8,379 nt of DNA from Archangium sp. (GTDB taxonomy: Bacteria > Myxococcota > Myxococcia > Myxococcales > Myxococcaceae), in contig JAEUJR010000252.1 of NCBI GenBank assembly GCA_016793585.1, forward strand, positions 1 to 8,379, in the 5' to 3' direction. Position 1 is the first letter of the stretch. Each line of letters begins with the position of its first letter. Of this stretch, positions 1 through 6,883 are shown piece by piece. Below the pieces are notes generated by a model. That model worked only from the letters and a program-made list of their open reading frames with translations, did no database searches and had not been told where the DNA came from. Both the position numbers and the translations under genes were made by a program.

Positions 1-781
1 TGCCACCCTCGTCGAGCTGCCCTGGTTCGGCGGCTGGAAGCTGGGCCTCGACGCCTGGTTCGGTCACGGCAAAGCCCCCACGTTCACCCGGTTGATGCGG
101 GAGCGCGCGCCGGTCTCGTTCGGGCTGAAAGCGGCCGAGCTCGTCTCCAACGGCGCGCTCGTCGGCACCGAAGCTGGCCTCGCCTTCGTCGCGGGCTACT
201 TCACGCAGCTCTGCGTCAGCCGCGTGATGGAGCCGCTGGTGCAGTCGCTCGTCGTGAGTCACGCGAAGCAGGGCGAGTCGGGCTCGGCGGCGAGACATCG
301 CATCGAGTGGGCGCAGTCACTGGCCCTGATGCAGGATCTTCACGGCTCTCCGCTCGTCGGCACGCCCGCGATTCGCACCAAGATGCAGATTCGCAAGGCG
401 AGCGGCGCGAAGGGCGTCGGCCGCGGCCTGTACGAGCTGATGCGCGTGTCGTCTCAGGAGGCGTTCGGTGACGCGCCGTCGAAGCTCGAGGTCGATGGCT
501 GGGTGCGCGGCATGTACCTGTACGCGCTCGCGCTGGGCTCTCCGCTGGGCAAGCTCAAGGCCACCATGGGCGGCCACCTCACGGCGAAGGAGCTGTACCG
601 CGGCCCCGGCATCGACGTGTTCGCGTCACTCGACAAGGGCCTCGACCACACCCGCGACGTGCTGACGGTGCTGGGCAGCATGATTCGGCGAAACAACTTC
701 GGCTCGCGTTCGCGCTTCAAGCTGTTCGAGGTGTGCCCCGAGGGCTCGCCGGAGCAGGTCACGAAGCCGCAGGCGGCCTGA
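1..781 (+). CDS. Unrecognised protein, C-terminal part (5' end cut by window)
   Basis: The reading frame is open from base 2 to a TGA at 779-781, giving 259 visible residues. The TTG and ATG at 92 and 95 are internal, because coding-like sequence (ELPWFGGWKLGLDAWFG) continues upstream of them to the window edge, so the true start lies outside. I do not recognise the family. Visible traits: a Trp/Gly-rich N-terminal stretch; a moderately hydrophobic segment around GLAFVAGYF; a basic central region (TKMQIRKASGAKGVGRGLYE); then SKLEVDGWVRGMYLYAL and a C-terminus rich in Arg and Phe (SRSRFKLFEV). There is no obvious signal peptide or clear membrane helix in the visible part. The segment APVSFGLKAAELVSNG followed by EAGLAF superficially resembles the C-terminal helices of crotonase-type proteins, but the rest does not fit and I do not assign it. 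It converges with the lactonase lipoprotein gene, six bases apart, with no convincing terminator hairpin between them. Confidence 0.8.
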   Translation, partial: ATLVELPWFGGWKLGLDAWFGHGKAPTFTRLMRERAPVSFGLKAAELVSNGALVGTEAGLAFVAGYFTQLCVSRVMEPLVQSLVVSHAKQGESGSAARHRIEWAQSLALMQDLHGSPLVGTPAIRTKMQIRKASGAKGVGRGLYELMRVSSQEAFGDAPSKLEVDGWVRGMYLYALALGSPLGKLKATMGGHLTAKELYRGPGIDVFASLDKGLDHTRDVLTVLGSMIRRNNFGSRSRFKLFEVCPEGSPEQVTKPQAA

Positions 782-787
782 CGGCCT

Positions 788-2071
788 TCAGGGCAGCGAG
801 ACCATTCCCACGAAGGCGGGCGAGTTCACCGTGGCCTGCAGGCCGAGCGGCGTGAGCACTCCCGTCGAGGGCTCGATGCGCAGCGCGTGCACGTTTCCAG
901 CGCCCTGGTTCGCGACGAGCAGCAGTTGACCCGACGGATCGAGGTCGAAGTGCCTGGGGGTGGCGCCGCCGGTCGGCGTGTGCCCGACGAGGGTGAGCGC
1001 GCCGCTCGTCTCGTCGAAGGAGAAGCTGACGATCGAGTTGTGGCCGCGGTTCGACCCGAAGACGAAGCGGCCGTTCGGGTGCACCTGCACTTCAGCGCAC
1101 GTGTTGGTGCCGCTGAAGCCTGCCGGCAGCGTCGACTTCGTATCGACGGCCGTGAGCCGTCCATCGGCCGCGACGCGCATCGACGTCATCGTGTCGTCGA
1201 GCTCGTTGATGAGAAACGCCCACTGCCCACCCGGGTGCAGCGCGAGGTGCCTGGGCCCTGCGGCCGCCGCCGTCGCCACCGTCGCTGGCGTGAGCGCACT
1301 CACCGTGCCCGCGTCGGCGTCGAAGCGGTATTGGGCGACGTAGTCAGCTGCTTTGCACGGCACGTAGACGAAGCGGCCCGTCGCGTCGGCGATGATCTGG
1401 TGCGCCTGCCCTCCGGACGGATCAGTGTCGGTCGCCGCGCCGAGGCCTCCGTCACGCACGGGGAGAATGGCGATGTTGCCGCCGGTGTAGTTGGCGGCCA
1501 TCACGAACCGGCCGGAGGGATGAACCGAGACATGCGCAGGCCCGGCGCCTTGCGAGCTGACGCGGTTGATGAGGGAGATTCCTGCGTCTGCGCGAAGCTC
1601 GAACGCCGCGATCTGGCCTGGGTTGCCCTCGTTCACCGCGTAGAGCCGGGAGCGCGGCACGTCGAAGGCGAGGAAGCTGGGGTTCGTTCCACCGTTGGTG
1701 GCGCCGAGCAGGGCCATTGCTCCAGTGGTCGCATTGACGGCGTAGGCGGTGATGTTGCCGTTCCCGCTGCCGACATAAGCGATGAGTCGACCGGTCGAGA
1801 CCGAGCCGCCCGCACTTCCTCCCGCGGTTGCCGTTCCTCCCGCAGTTGCCGTTCCTCCAGCAGCCGCCCCACCGGCGCTCGCAAAGCCGCCTGCACTCGC
1901 GAGTCCGCCGCCCGCAGTCGCAAAGCCACCCGCACTCACGAACCCACCTGCGCTCGCAATTCCACCTGCACTCGCGCTTCCGCCAGCGGCTGGCCCGCCA
2001 GCATCGGGCGCGACCACCGGCATTCCACACGAAGCTGAGACGACGAGGACTGAGATGAGCGCGTTTTTCAC
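788..2071 (-). CDS. Lipid-anchored 7-bladed beta-propeller lactonase-family protein
   Basis: A protein of 427 residues starting at GTG (2071). Residues 1-14 form a short hydrophobic signal ending in S-A-S-C15, a lipobox with an atypical Ser at -3. Residues 24-90 are a Gly-Ala-Ser/Thr linker of repeated AGG units. Residues 97-427 match the lactonase/6-phosphogluconolactonase propeller family (COG2706-like): propeller blades such as YVGSGNGNITAY, GPAHVSVHPSG (177-187), GPRHLALHPGG (272-282), E290, and the hallmark SNRGHNSI (340-347). The conserved R274, H275, E290, R342 and H344 are present, so catalysis is possible. The family includes 6-phosphogluconolactonase and muconate-cycloisomerase-like enzymes, but an exported, lipid-anchored form cannot meet cytoplasmic 6-phosphogluconolactone, so the substrate is unknown. 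The start lies 12 bases after the previous gene's stop with no Shine-Dalgarno, which suggests translational coupling. It is the last gene of the minus-strand run. A structural propeller without enzymatic function is an alternative. Confidence 0.88.
   Translation of the reverse strand: MKNALISVLVVSASCGMPVVAPDAGGPAAGGSASAGGIASAGGFVSAGGFATAGGGLASAGGFASAGGAAAGGTATAGGTATAGGSAGGSVSTGRLIAYVGSGNGNITAYAVNATTGAMALLGATNGGTNPSFLAFDVPRSRLYAVNEGNPGQIAAFELRADAGISLINRVSSQGAGPAHVSVHPSGRFVMAANYTGGNIAILPVRDGGLGAATDTDPSGGQAHQIIADATGRFVYVPCKAADYVAQYRFDADAGTVSALTPATVATAAAAGPRHLALHPGGQWAFLINELDDTMTSMRVAADGRLTAVDTKSTLPAGFSGTNTCAEVQVHPNGRFVFGSNRGHNSIVSFSFDETSGALTLVGHTPTGGATPRHFDLDPSGQLLLVANQGAGNVHALRIEPSTGVLTPLGLQATVNSPAFVGMVSLP
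1802..2002 (-). repeat. Degenerate tandem repeat encoding the Gly-Ala-Ser linker
   Basis: Inside the lactonase lipoprotein gene, roughly 200 bases encode residues 24-90 as repeated 5-6 residue units around AGG (SAGGIA, SAGGFV, SAGGFA, TAGGTA). The DNA period is mostly 18 bases. The clearest pair is 1820-1837 and 1838-1855, which differ at one base only (1826 versus 1844). The segment is a flexible spacer between lipid anchor and propeller, a design common in myxobacterial lipoproteins. The near-identical adjacent copies suggest recent slippage or duplication. Confidence 0.85.
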
Positions 2072-2083
2072 GCGCCGATCATG

Positions 2084-3433
2084 TCACGGGATGACGATGT
2101 CGCGGGTCGCATCGACGTTGGTGATGTTCACCGTCGCGTGGCCGGGCGTGCTCGAGAAGGGGTTCACGACCCAGGTCAGCGCGTCGGTGATCGGGTTCGC
2201 GCCCGCGGCGTTGGTGAAGACCCGAAGCGTCACGGTCTGGTTGGCCTTGAGCGCGGCTCCCGAATAGGTCGAGCGTGCATCCATCGTCATCGGGTCTCGC
2301 GTGAAGAGCACCGGCATCAGAATCGCCTGCACGCCGTCCTGCAGCGACACGATGCGCGCCGCCACGATGCCGAACGCGAGCCCGCCCGTCGGAGCGCTCG
2401 CCGAGGCCACCGTGATGTTCCCGCTCAACGTCACCGGCCCGAACGCGAAGTCCTTCACCGTCTCTTTGTCGGCCTCGATGAGCGTGGGCGAGAGCGGGTT
2501 CGCGAGCAGGTTGATCGCGATGCCACCGCCTCCGAAGCCGATGAGCGACGGCACGGGCAGCACGCGGCCCGGCTGCAGATCGGTCACGACGTACGGGTAC
2601 TCGGTTTCCATCGGGGTGGTGAAGATGCGGTAGCCGTTCTGAAGCTGCTGCAGCAGCACCTGCGGGTCGAGGCCGCCCATGAGCGCGTCGGCCGGGAGCA
2701 CGGACATCGACAGGTTCTGCAGGGGCGGCGGCCTGGGAAGAATGATCGTGCCGCGCAGCGTGCCGAGCCCGGTGCCCGAGGCTCCGACGAAGACCTTCAC
2801 GCCCTCGGCGCTTGCCTTGAACGGGTCGGTGAGATCGAGCGCGACGTTGACGGTGTCGCCATTGAAGTCGAGAAACGGGGTGAGGTTTCCGTCGCCGTTG
2901 CGATCGCAATACGCGGTGAGGCGGTGGGTGCCCGACTGCAGCCCCTCGTAGGTGAAGGGGAACGTGCCGGCCATCATCGGCGCCTTGCCGAGCTTCTTGA
3001 TGTTGCCGTTGCGGCCGATGCCGATCTCCTTGTTGGCGCAGAACGCGCCGAAGACGACGGTGCCGCTGATGGAGCCGACCGGGCCGCCTGCGCGCACCCA
3101 CGTGCCGTCGAACAGCTCGCTGTCTTTGCCGCCGTTGCTCGCGAAGATCTTCAGCGAGGTCGTCTTGTCGAGCGTGAGGGTCGCGGGCGCGTCGGCTTCG
3201 GTGCGGCCACGCGAGGTCGTGCGAGGGTCGCTGCCATCGGAGCTCCAGAACACGGTGCTCTTCTGATCCGACGTGATGGTGAGCGTCACGGTGCCGTTGA
3301 AGGGCCCGGGCATGGGCGTGACCGTGAGCGTCGGCGGCGGAACGATCGCGTTCGGCACGGGCTCGAGGGGAAAAGGGCCCTGAGGGCCGCACGCGGCAAG
3401 CAACATCAACCCAACGAGTGGAAGCGTTCGCAT
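2084..3433 (-). CDS. Lipoprotein with chitobiase-C-like domain and three Ig-like repeats
   Basis: A protein of 449 residues. The ATG at 3433 is chosen because AAAGG lies seven bases upstream and because it places a textbook lipoprotein signal (LMLLAAC, lipidated C15) at the N-terminus; the frame could open further upstream (3568) but would overlap the previous gene. Residues about 33-115 resemble the chitobiase/beta-hexosaminidase C-terminal type domain (pattern: PGPFNGTVTLTITS, then VFWSSDGSDPRTT, then a TTSLKIFAS strand). Three beta-rich segments follow, each opening with a similar motif: ISGTV (122-126), LRGTI (226-230) and LSGNI (336-340). The first contains an Asp/Asn-rich DRNGDGN loop (177-183) that could bind calcium. 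No catalytic domain is visible, so a cell-surface binding or structural role is inferred. It starts 25 bases after the upstream lipoprotein gene and 12 bases before the lactonase gene, so it is likely co-transcribed with both. Confidence 0.85.
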   Translation of the reverse strand: MRTLPLVGLMLLAACGPQGPFPLEPVPNAIVPPPTLTVTPMPGPFNGTVTLTITSDQKSTVFWSSDGSDPRTTSRGRTEADAPATLTLDKTTSLKIFASNGGKDSELFDGTWVRAGGPVGSISGTVVFGAFCANKEIGIGRNGNIKKLGKAPMMAGTFPFTYEGLQSGTHRLTAYCDRNGDGNLTPFLDFNGDTVNVALDLTDPFKASAEGVKVFVGASGTGLGTLRGTIILPRPPPLQNLSMSVLPADALMGGLDPQVLLQQLQNGYRIFTTPMETEYPYVVTDLQPGRVLPVPSLIGFGGGGIAINLLANPLSPTLIEADKETVKDFAFGPVTLSGNITVASASAPTGGLAFGIVAARIVSLQDGVQAILMPVLFTRDPMTMDARSTYSGAALKANQTVTLRVFTNAAGANPITDALTWVVNPFSSTPGHATVNITNVDATRDIVIP

Positions 3434-3458
3434 GAGCAGCCTTTGTGACACCGGCCCT

Positions 3459-3881
3459 TCAGCGGCGCACGTCGTACTCCACTTTTCGCACCGCGTCCTG
3501 TTGGGCGTTGGCCACCTCGGTCGGCATCGAGAAGGCGACCTGGCAGGTGTCGGAGTCTCCGAGGGCATCGAGCTCGGCGAGATCGACCAACGGGCACTGC
3601 TTCATCGTCACGCCCACCCGCACCTCGGCGCCCAGCTCGTCGGCCGCCTTCACCAGTGAGACCTGGTACCGCACGAGGAAGGCGCCGTCGCGGGAGTGAA
3701 ACACCTGCCAGTGGCTGGTGACGATCTGCGCGTCGGGGTTCACGAAACGAGCGCCGTTGCAGTGCGTGTTGACGGCCTCGACCGCGCGCTCGAAGGCCGT
3801 GTCACCTTCCTTCGTGCGAAACGTCGAGCCCTGAACCGTCCAGGTGCAGCCGGCGATCGCGAGCAGAAGAGCGGCGCGCAT
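3459..3881 (-). CDS. Small hypothetical lipoprotein with three extra cysteines
   Basis: A protein of 140 residues beginning at the ATG at 3881, three bases after the stop of the ScfR-like regulator, so very probably translated by coupling. The first 11 residues are a very short hydrophobic signal ending I-A-G-C12, a good lipobox although the positively charged region is a single Arg. The mature part has Cys41, Cys96 and Cys113, which could form a disulfide in the periplasm. It looks like a compact alpha/beta domain: a helical ERAVEAVNTHC segment, then strands such as FLVRYQVSL and AEVRVGVTM, then a C-terminal helix. I recognise no family. Its place between a regulator and two more predicted lipoproteins suggests an envelope function shared by the operon. 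Confidence 0.82.
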   Translation of the reverse strand: MRAALLLAIAGCTWTVQGSTFRTKEGDTAFERAVEAVNTHCNGARFVNPDAQIVTSHWQVFHSRDGAFLVRYQVSLVKAADELGAEVRVGVTMKQCPLVDLAELDALGDSDTCQVAFSMPTEVANAQQDAVRKVEYDVRR

Positions 3882-3884
3882 CGT

Positions 3885-5366
3885 TCAGCTCTTCTTCGGC
3901 TGCGGCTCACGGTCGCTGGTGACGAGCGGAGAGAAGAAGCAGTCTTTCTTCGTGTACTCGTCGAACGAGAACGCGAACCGGTAGCTGGCCGCCGCGCGCT
4001 GGTTGCAGTCGGTGCGCTCACAGAAGCGGCAGCTGATGCCGGTGGGTACCGCGTCGCGTTTGAGCTCGAGCATCGGCAGGCCGTACGCGAGGTACTTCGC
4101 GTTTTCGGCGTGGGTGCCGAGGCCGATGGAGTAGGCGGTGCCGCGCACGATGCTGCCTTCGACGGGCTGCAGCTGAACCTTGGCGAAGTCGAAGTACGTC
4201 GTGCCGTCGGGCATCTGCGAGTACTGCCGGGTGATCTGCGACGGGTTCAGGAACGCGAGGTGCACCGCCCACTTCGCGCAGCTGCCCATGGAGGCGAACT
4301 TGAGCCCCGTGCCCGAGTAGCGCTTCGAGATGTTCCCGGCGATGTCACAGCGCAGGAAGTGAAAGGGCAGGCCTTTGCGTTTCGGGTCGGCGAGGTTGCA
4401 GACGCGGTGCGCGACCGTCTCGTAGGTGACGTTGAAGATGTTGGTGAGCAGCTCGATGTCGTACCGCGTGCGCTGCACCTCTTTGAAGAAGTCGCCGTAG
4501 GGCAGCATGAGCGCGCCCGCGAAGTAGTTGGCGAGGTTCACCTTCACCAGGCGCGGCGTCTCGGCGTGGCGCGTGCGCTGGCCGATGATGCGATCGATGA
4601 GGCGCGTCTTGTCGAGCGCGAGCAGGCCGAGGGTCGCGCCGAGCTGGAACTTGAGCGTCTGCTCGGTGAGGCCCGGTGAGAGCTTCAGCTGCTTCTTCTC
4701 GGTGTCGAGGCGGCGCACCACCGAGCTGCCCGACGGAGAGTCTTCGATCGAGACCTGGTAGCCGAAGCGCTCTTCGACCATGCGGATCATCTGGGTCGAG
4801 ACGAGCTGGCGCTCGAGGGCGAAGTCGTGGCGCAGCGCCTCGGCCTCGGCCTCGAGCTCGGGAAAGTAGTTGCCGTGCGACTCGAGGAAGTCGGTCGTCT
4901 CGTCGAAGGGCGAGTAGTCGAGCCGGCCGTCGGAGCCCGAGGCGGCGGGGCGCTCCTGGCTCGAGAGCTGCGTCATCACGTTCTCGAGCTGCATGCGCGT
5001 GTTCTTGTAGAGGTTGAACAGCGCGGCGACGGTGCCCGCGAGCTTGGGCTCGGCCGAGAGCGACTGCAGCGACTCCTGATCGAGGTTGAGCGTCTTGAGC
5101 AGCGGCTCGTCGAGCAGACTCGCGAGCGCCTGATCGACGCGCCCGTCGCCGATCTGCGCCATGAACTCTTCGGGGTCGACCTGGAAGAAGCGCAACGCCT
5201 TCCACAAGAGGGGAAACGGGGTGACGCGTTTCCCCTTCTCGATCAGGTTCAGGTACGCGGGGCTGACGCCGAGCTCACGCGCGGCGTCTGCCTGCTTGAT
5301 GCTCTTCGACAGACGGAGCGCGCGCAGGCGATGGCCAACGTTCGCGTTGAGCGCGTTCTCGTTCAT
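3885..5366 (-). CDS. XRE-family regulator of the ScfR / short-chain fatty acyl regulator type
   Basis: A protein of 493 residues. Residues about 11-65 are an XRE helix-turn-helix (KQADAARELGVSPAYLNLIE) for DNA binding. A helical linker (85-180) follows, then an ImmA/IrrE-like region (about 185-300), then a C-terminal domain like DUF2083 (about 340-480) with the cysteine motif CRFCERTDC (C446, C449, C454). This architecture is that of RamB/ScfR-type regulators, which control propionate, acetate or glyoxylate metabolism and may sense acyl-CoA. The metallopeptidase HExxH is absent: the equivalent segment reads QLGATLGLLAL (241-251), so it is probably a ligand-sensing pseudo-enzyme, as usual in this family. 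The start ATG is nine bases after the FKBP stop, without a clear Shine-Dalgarno. Its target genes cannot be seen; autoregulation and control of the lipoprotein genes downstream are possible. The family call is confident, the ligand is not. Confidence 0.9.
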   Translation of the reverse strand: MNENALNANVGHRLRALRLSKSIKQADAARELGVSPAYLNLIEKGKRVTPFPLLWKALRFFQVDPEEFMAQIGDGRVDQALASLLDEPLLKTLNLDQESLQSLSAEPKLAGTVAALFNLYKNTRMQLENVMTQLSSQERPAASGSDGRLDYSPFDETTDFLESHGNYFPELEAEAEALRHDFALERQLVSTQMIRMVEERFGYQVSIEDSPSGSSVVRRLDTEKKQLKLSPGLTEQTLKFQLGATLGLLALDKTRLIDRIIGQRTRHAETPRLVKVNLANYFAGALMLPYGDFFKEVQRTRYDIELLTNIFNVTYETVAHRVCNLADPKRKGLPFHFLRCDIAGNISKRYSGTGLKFASMGSCAKWAVHLAFLNPSQITRQYSQMPDGTTYFDFAKVQLQPVEGSIVRGTAYSIGLGTHAENAKYLAYGLPMLELKRDAVPTGISCRFCERTDCNQRAAASYRFAFSFDEYTKKDCFFSPLVTSDREPQPKKS

Positions 5367-5375
5367 GGCGAAGGC

Positions 5376-5699
5376 TCAGCCAACCGACAGCAGCTCGACC
5401 TCGAAGATGAGCGTCGAGTTCGGGGGAATGACGGGCGGGTAGCCGCCGGCGCCGTAACCCAGCTCGGGCGGAATCGTGAGCTTGCGCAGGCCACCGACCT
5501 TCATGCCGGCGACGCCTTTGTCCCACCCCTGAATGACCTGACCCGCGCCGAGCCCGAAGGTGAAGCCGCTGCCGCGATCGCGGCTGGAGTCGAACTTGGA
5601 GCCGTTGGTGAGCGTGCCGACGTAGTGAACGGTGACTCGCTTTCCCGCGACGGCCTCGGCGCCAGTGCCGACCTTCAGGTCTTCGATCTTCAGCGACAT
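5376..5699 (-). CDS. FKBP-type peptidyl-prolyl cis-trans isomerase (single domain)
   Basis: A protein of 107 residues that catalyses cis-trans isomerisation of Xaa-Pro bonds in client proteins. It aligns without gaps to human FKBP12 numbering: Y26, F36, D37, F46, V55, I56, W59, Y82 and F99 of the active-site pocket are all present, and Tyr replaces His87. Hallmarks are VHYVGTLTNGSKFDSSRDRG, GQVIQGWDKGV and PPELGYGAGGYPPVIPPNS. There is no signal peptide, so it acts in the cytoplasm. The ATG at 5699 is preceded by GGAGAG at good spacing and gives the standard family length. It lies 80 bases downstream of the ArsA/GET3-like ATPase gene and nine bases upstream of the regulator gene. The function call is secure; clients are unknown. 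Confidence 0.96.
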   Translation of the reverse strand: MSLKIEDLKVGTGAEAVAGKRVTVHYVGTLTNGSKFDSSRDRGSGFTFGLGAGQVIQGWDKGVAGMKVGGLRKLTIPPELGYGAGGYPPVIPPNSTLIFEVELLSVG

Positions 5700-5779
5700 G
5701 TGACTCTCCAGTGAGGAGCTGCGTTGAGGTGGCGCAGCGTAGTGCAACCGAAGTCGGCGCTTCCCCTGTTTCGTGAGCG

Positions 5780-6883
5780 TCACGCCACGATGCCGTGGGC
5801 CAGCTGCGCGAGGCCCCTCACGTCTTCGATCGCGTCACCGAGGTAAGGCGTCGCGACCGCGAAGGCCGTCGACGGCACCTCGGCGGCGAGCTGCGCGAGG
5901 AGATCACGATCACGCTTCACGCGATCGAGCTCGAGGGTCGCCAGTAGCTTGAGCTTGTCGATGGCCGTCTTCGCCGAAGGCAGGTCTGCCAGCGTGAGCT
6001 GCTCCGGTGGCAGCAGCCCGTCGGTGCGCACCCACGAGCGGTTCAGCACGAAGCCGGCGAAGGGCAGGCCCATCGACTTGATGCGATCGCGGAAGTAGCG
6101 CGCGTCTTCAAGCGCGGCCTGATCGGGGCTGGTCACGAGCAGAAAGGCCGCGTCTCTCGACATGAGCAGCTTGCGAACGCCTTCGGCGTGGGCGCGCATG
6201 GGGCCGAACATGCCCGAGAAGGCGGCGAGGAACTCCTGCAGCTCGGCGAAGAACTCGTTGCCGAACACGCGGCTGAACACGCTGCCGATCAGCTCCTGCG
6301 CCTTCTTGAAGAACCCGCGCGCGGTCGTCGGCAGGAAGATGCTGATGATGCGCTCGTCGAGGAAGCGGGCGAGCTTTCCGGGCGCTTCGAGGAAGTCGAG
6401 CGCGTTGCGGGCAGGCGGCGTGTCGAGCACCACGAGGTCGTACTTGCCGCTCGTCGACAGGTCGTAGAGCGCCTCGGCGGCCGTGTATTCCTGCATGCCG
6501 GCGACGAGCTCGGAGAGGTGACGGAACAACCGGCTCTGCAGCACCCGCTCGGCCTGGGCTGGCGACGGCGCCATGCGGTGCACGAGGCTCTCGAAGACGA
6601 CGTCGGGGTTCAGCATCCACGCGTCGAGGGTGCCGGTGGTGATGCCTGCTTCGGCCAGCGTCTCTTTCGAGAGCGGGGTCGGGTGGCGCATGTGCTCACG
6701 AATGCCCAGCGCCTGCGCGAGCCGCTTCGCGGGGTCGATCGTGAGCACCAGCACCCTGCGGCCAGCCCGCGCACCGGCGAGCGCCAACGCGGCCGAGGTC
6801 GTCGTCTTGCCGACACCTCCAGCTCCGCACGCGACGATCACCTTCTTCGTGGTCACCAGGGTGTGCAGCTCGCCAGCCGGCAT
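5780..6883 (-). CDS. ArsA/GET3-like ATPase (anion-transporting ATPase family)
   Basis: A protein of 367 residues, cytoplasmic, of the SIMIBI P-loop class. The P-loop is GAGGVGKTTT (20-29); switch I is TIDPAKRLAQALG (48-60); the Walker B/switch II region is VVLDTPPARNALDFL (151-165); the nucleotide-base segment is FVLNRSW (278-284). TIDPAKRLAQ is typical of the actinobacterial Rv3680-type subfamily. The usual signature lysine of deviant Walker A (GKGGVGKT) is Ala21. Cys19 is the only cysteine, so ArsA's metalloid-binding triad and the eukaryotic GET3 CxxC are both missing; arsenite export is unlikely. Residues 171-230 hold eleven phenylalanines, in the region that forms the client-binding helices of GET3. 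The ATG at 6883 is fixed by an in-frame TAA twelve bases upstream; no Shine-Dalgarno is seen. A membrane-protein targeting or chaperone role is inferred, not shown. Confidence 0.9.
   Translation of the reverse strand: MPAGELHTLVTTKKVIVACGAGGVGKTTTSAALALAGARAGRRVLVLTIDPAKRLAQALGIREHMRHPTPLSKETLAEAGITTGTLDAWMLNPDVVFESLVHRMAPSPAQAERVLQSRLFRHLSELVAGMQEYTAAEALYDLSTSGKYDLVVLDTPPARNALDFLEAPGKLARFLDERIISIFLPTTARGFFKKAQELIGSVFSRVFGNEFFAELQEFLAAFSGMFGPMRAHAEGVRKLLMSRDAAFLLVTSPDQAALEDARYFRDRIKSMGLPFAGFVLNRSWVRTDGLLPPEQLTLADLPSAKTAIDKLKLLATLELDRVKRDRDLLAQLAAEVPSTAFAVATPYLGDAIEDVRGLAQLAHGIVA

Noticed and set aside
1..781. Crotonase or acyl-CoA dehydrogenase assignment for the first gene
   Set aside because: Only a short helix-like segment is reminiscent of crotonases; the remaining 190 residues show none of the expected motifs.
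771..790. Terminator between the convergent genes at 781/788
   Set aside because: Only a four-base GGCC/GGCC stem with a four-base loop and no T-run is present; too weak to call.
1802..2002. CRISPR-like array
   Set aside because: Units are contiguous, in frame with the lipoprotein, and have no unique spacers.
1782..2267. Plus-strand Pro-Ala-rich open frame over the linker repeat
   Set aside because: It is the reverse-strand reading of the Gly-Ala linker codons and runs across two minus-strand genes.
2081..3448. Long plus-strand open frame (455 codons) opposite the lipoprotein gene
   Set aside because: It is Arg/His/Gly-rich low-complexity translation with no motif. Such antisense frames are common in GC-rich genes because stop codons are rare there; the minus-strand gene has clear domains. 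The same applies to plus-strand frames at 887-2038, 3696-4679, 4827-5714 and 6188-7504.
2084..3568. Longer form of the chitobiase-C-like lipoprotein starting at 3568
   Set aside because: It would overlap the upstream lipoprotein gene by over 100 bases and bury the perfect lipobox signal; the ATG at 3433 has its own Shine-Dalgarno.
5700..5779. Sigma-54 or sigma-70 promoter in front of the FKBP gene
   Set aside because: A TTGCAC element is present on the minus strand, but no -10 at proper spacing and no GG/GC pair at -24/-12 could be found.
5376..5783. Longer FKBP form starting at a GTG that overlaps the ATPase stop (GTGA)
   Set aside because: The 28-residue extension is basic and low in similarity to the family, whereas the ATG at 5699 has a good GGAGAG and gives exactly FKBP12-like length.
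5780..6883. Arsenite-efflux ATPase ArsA
   Set aside because: The protein is single-domain, has one cysteine only, and no arsB, arsR, arsC or arsD genes are nearby.
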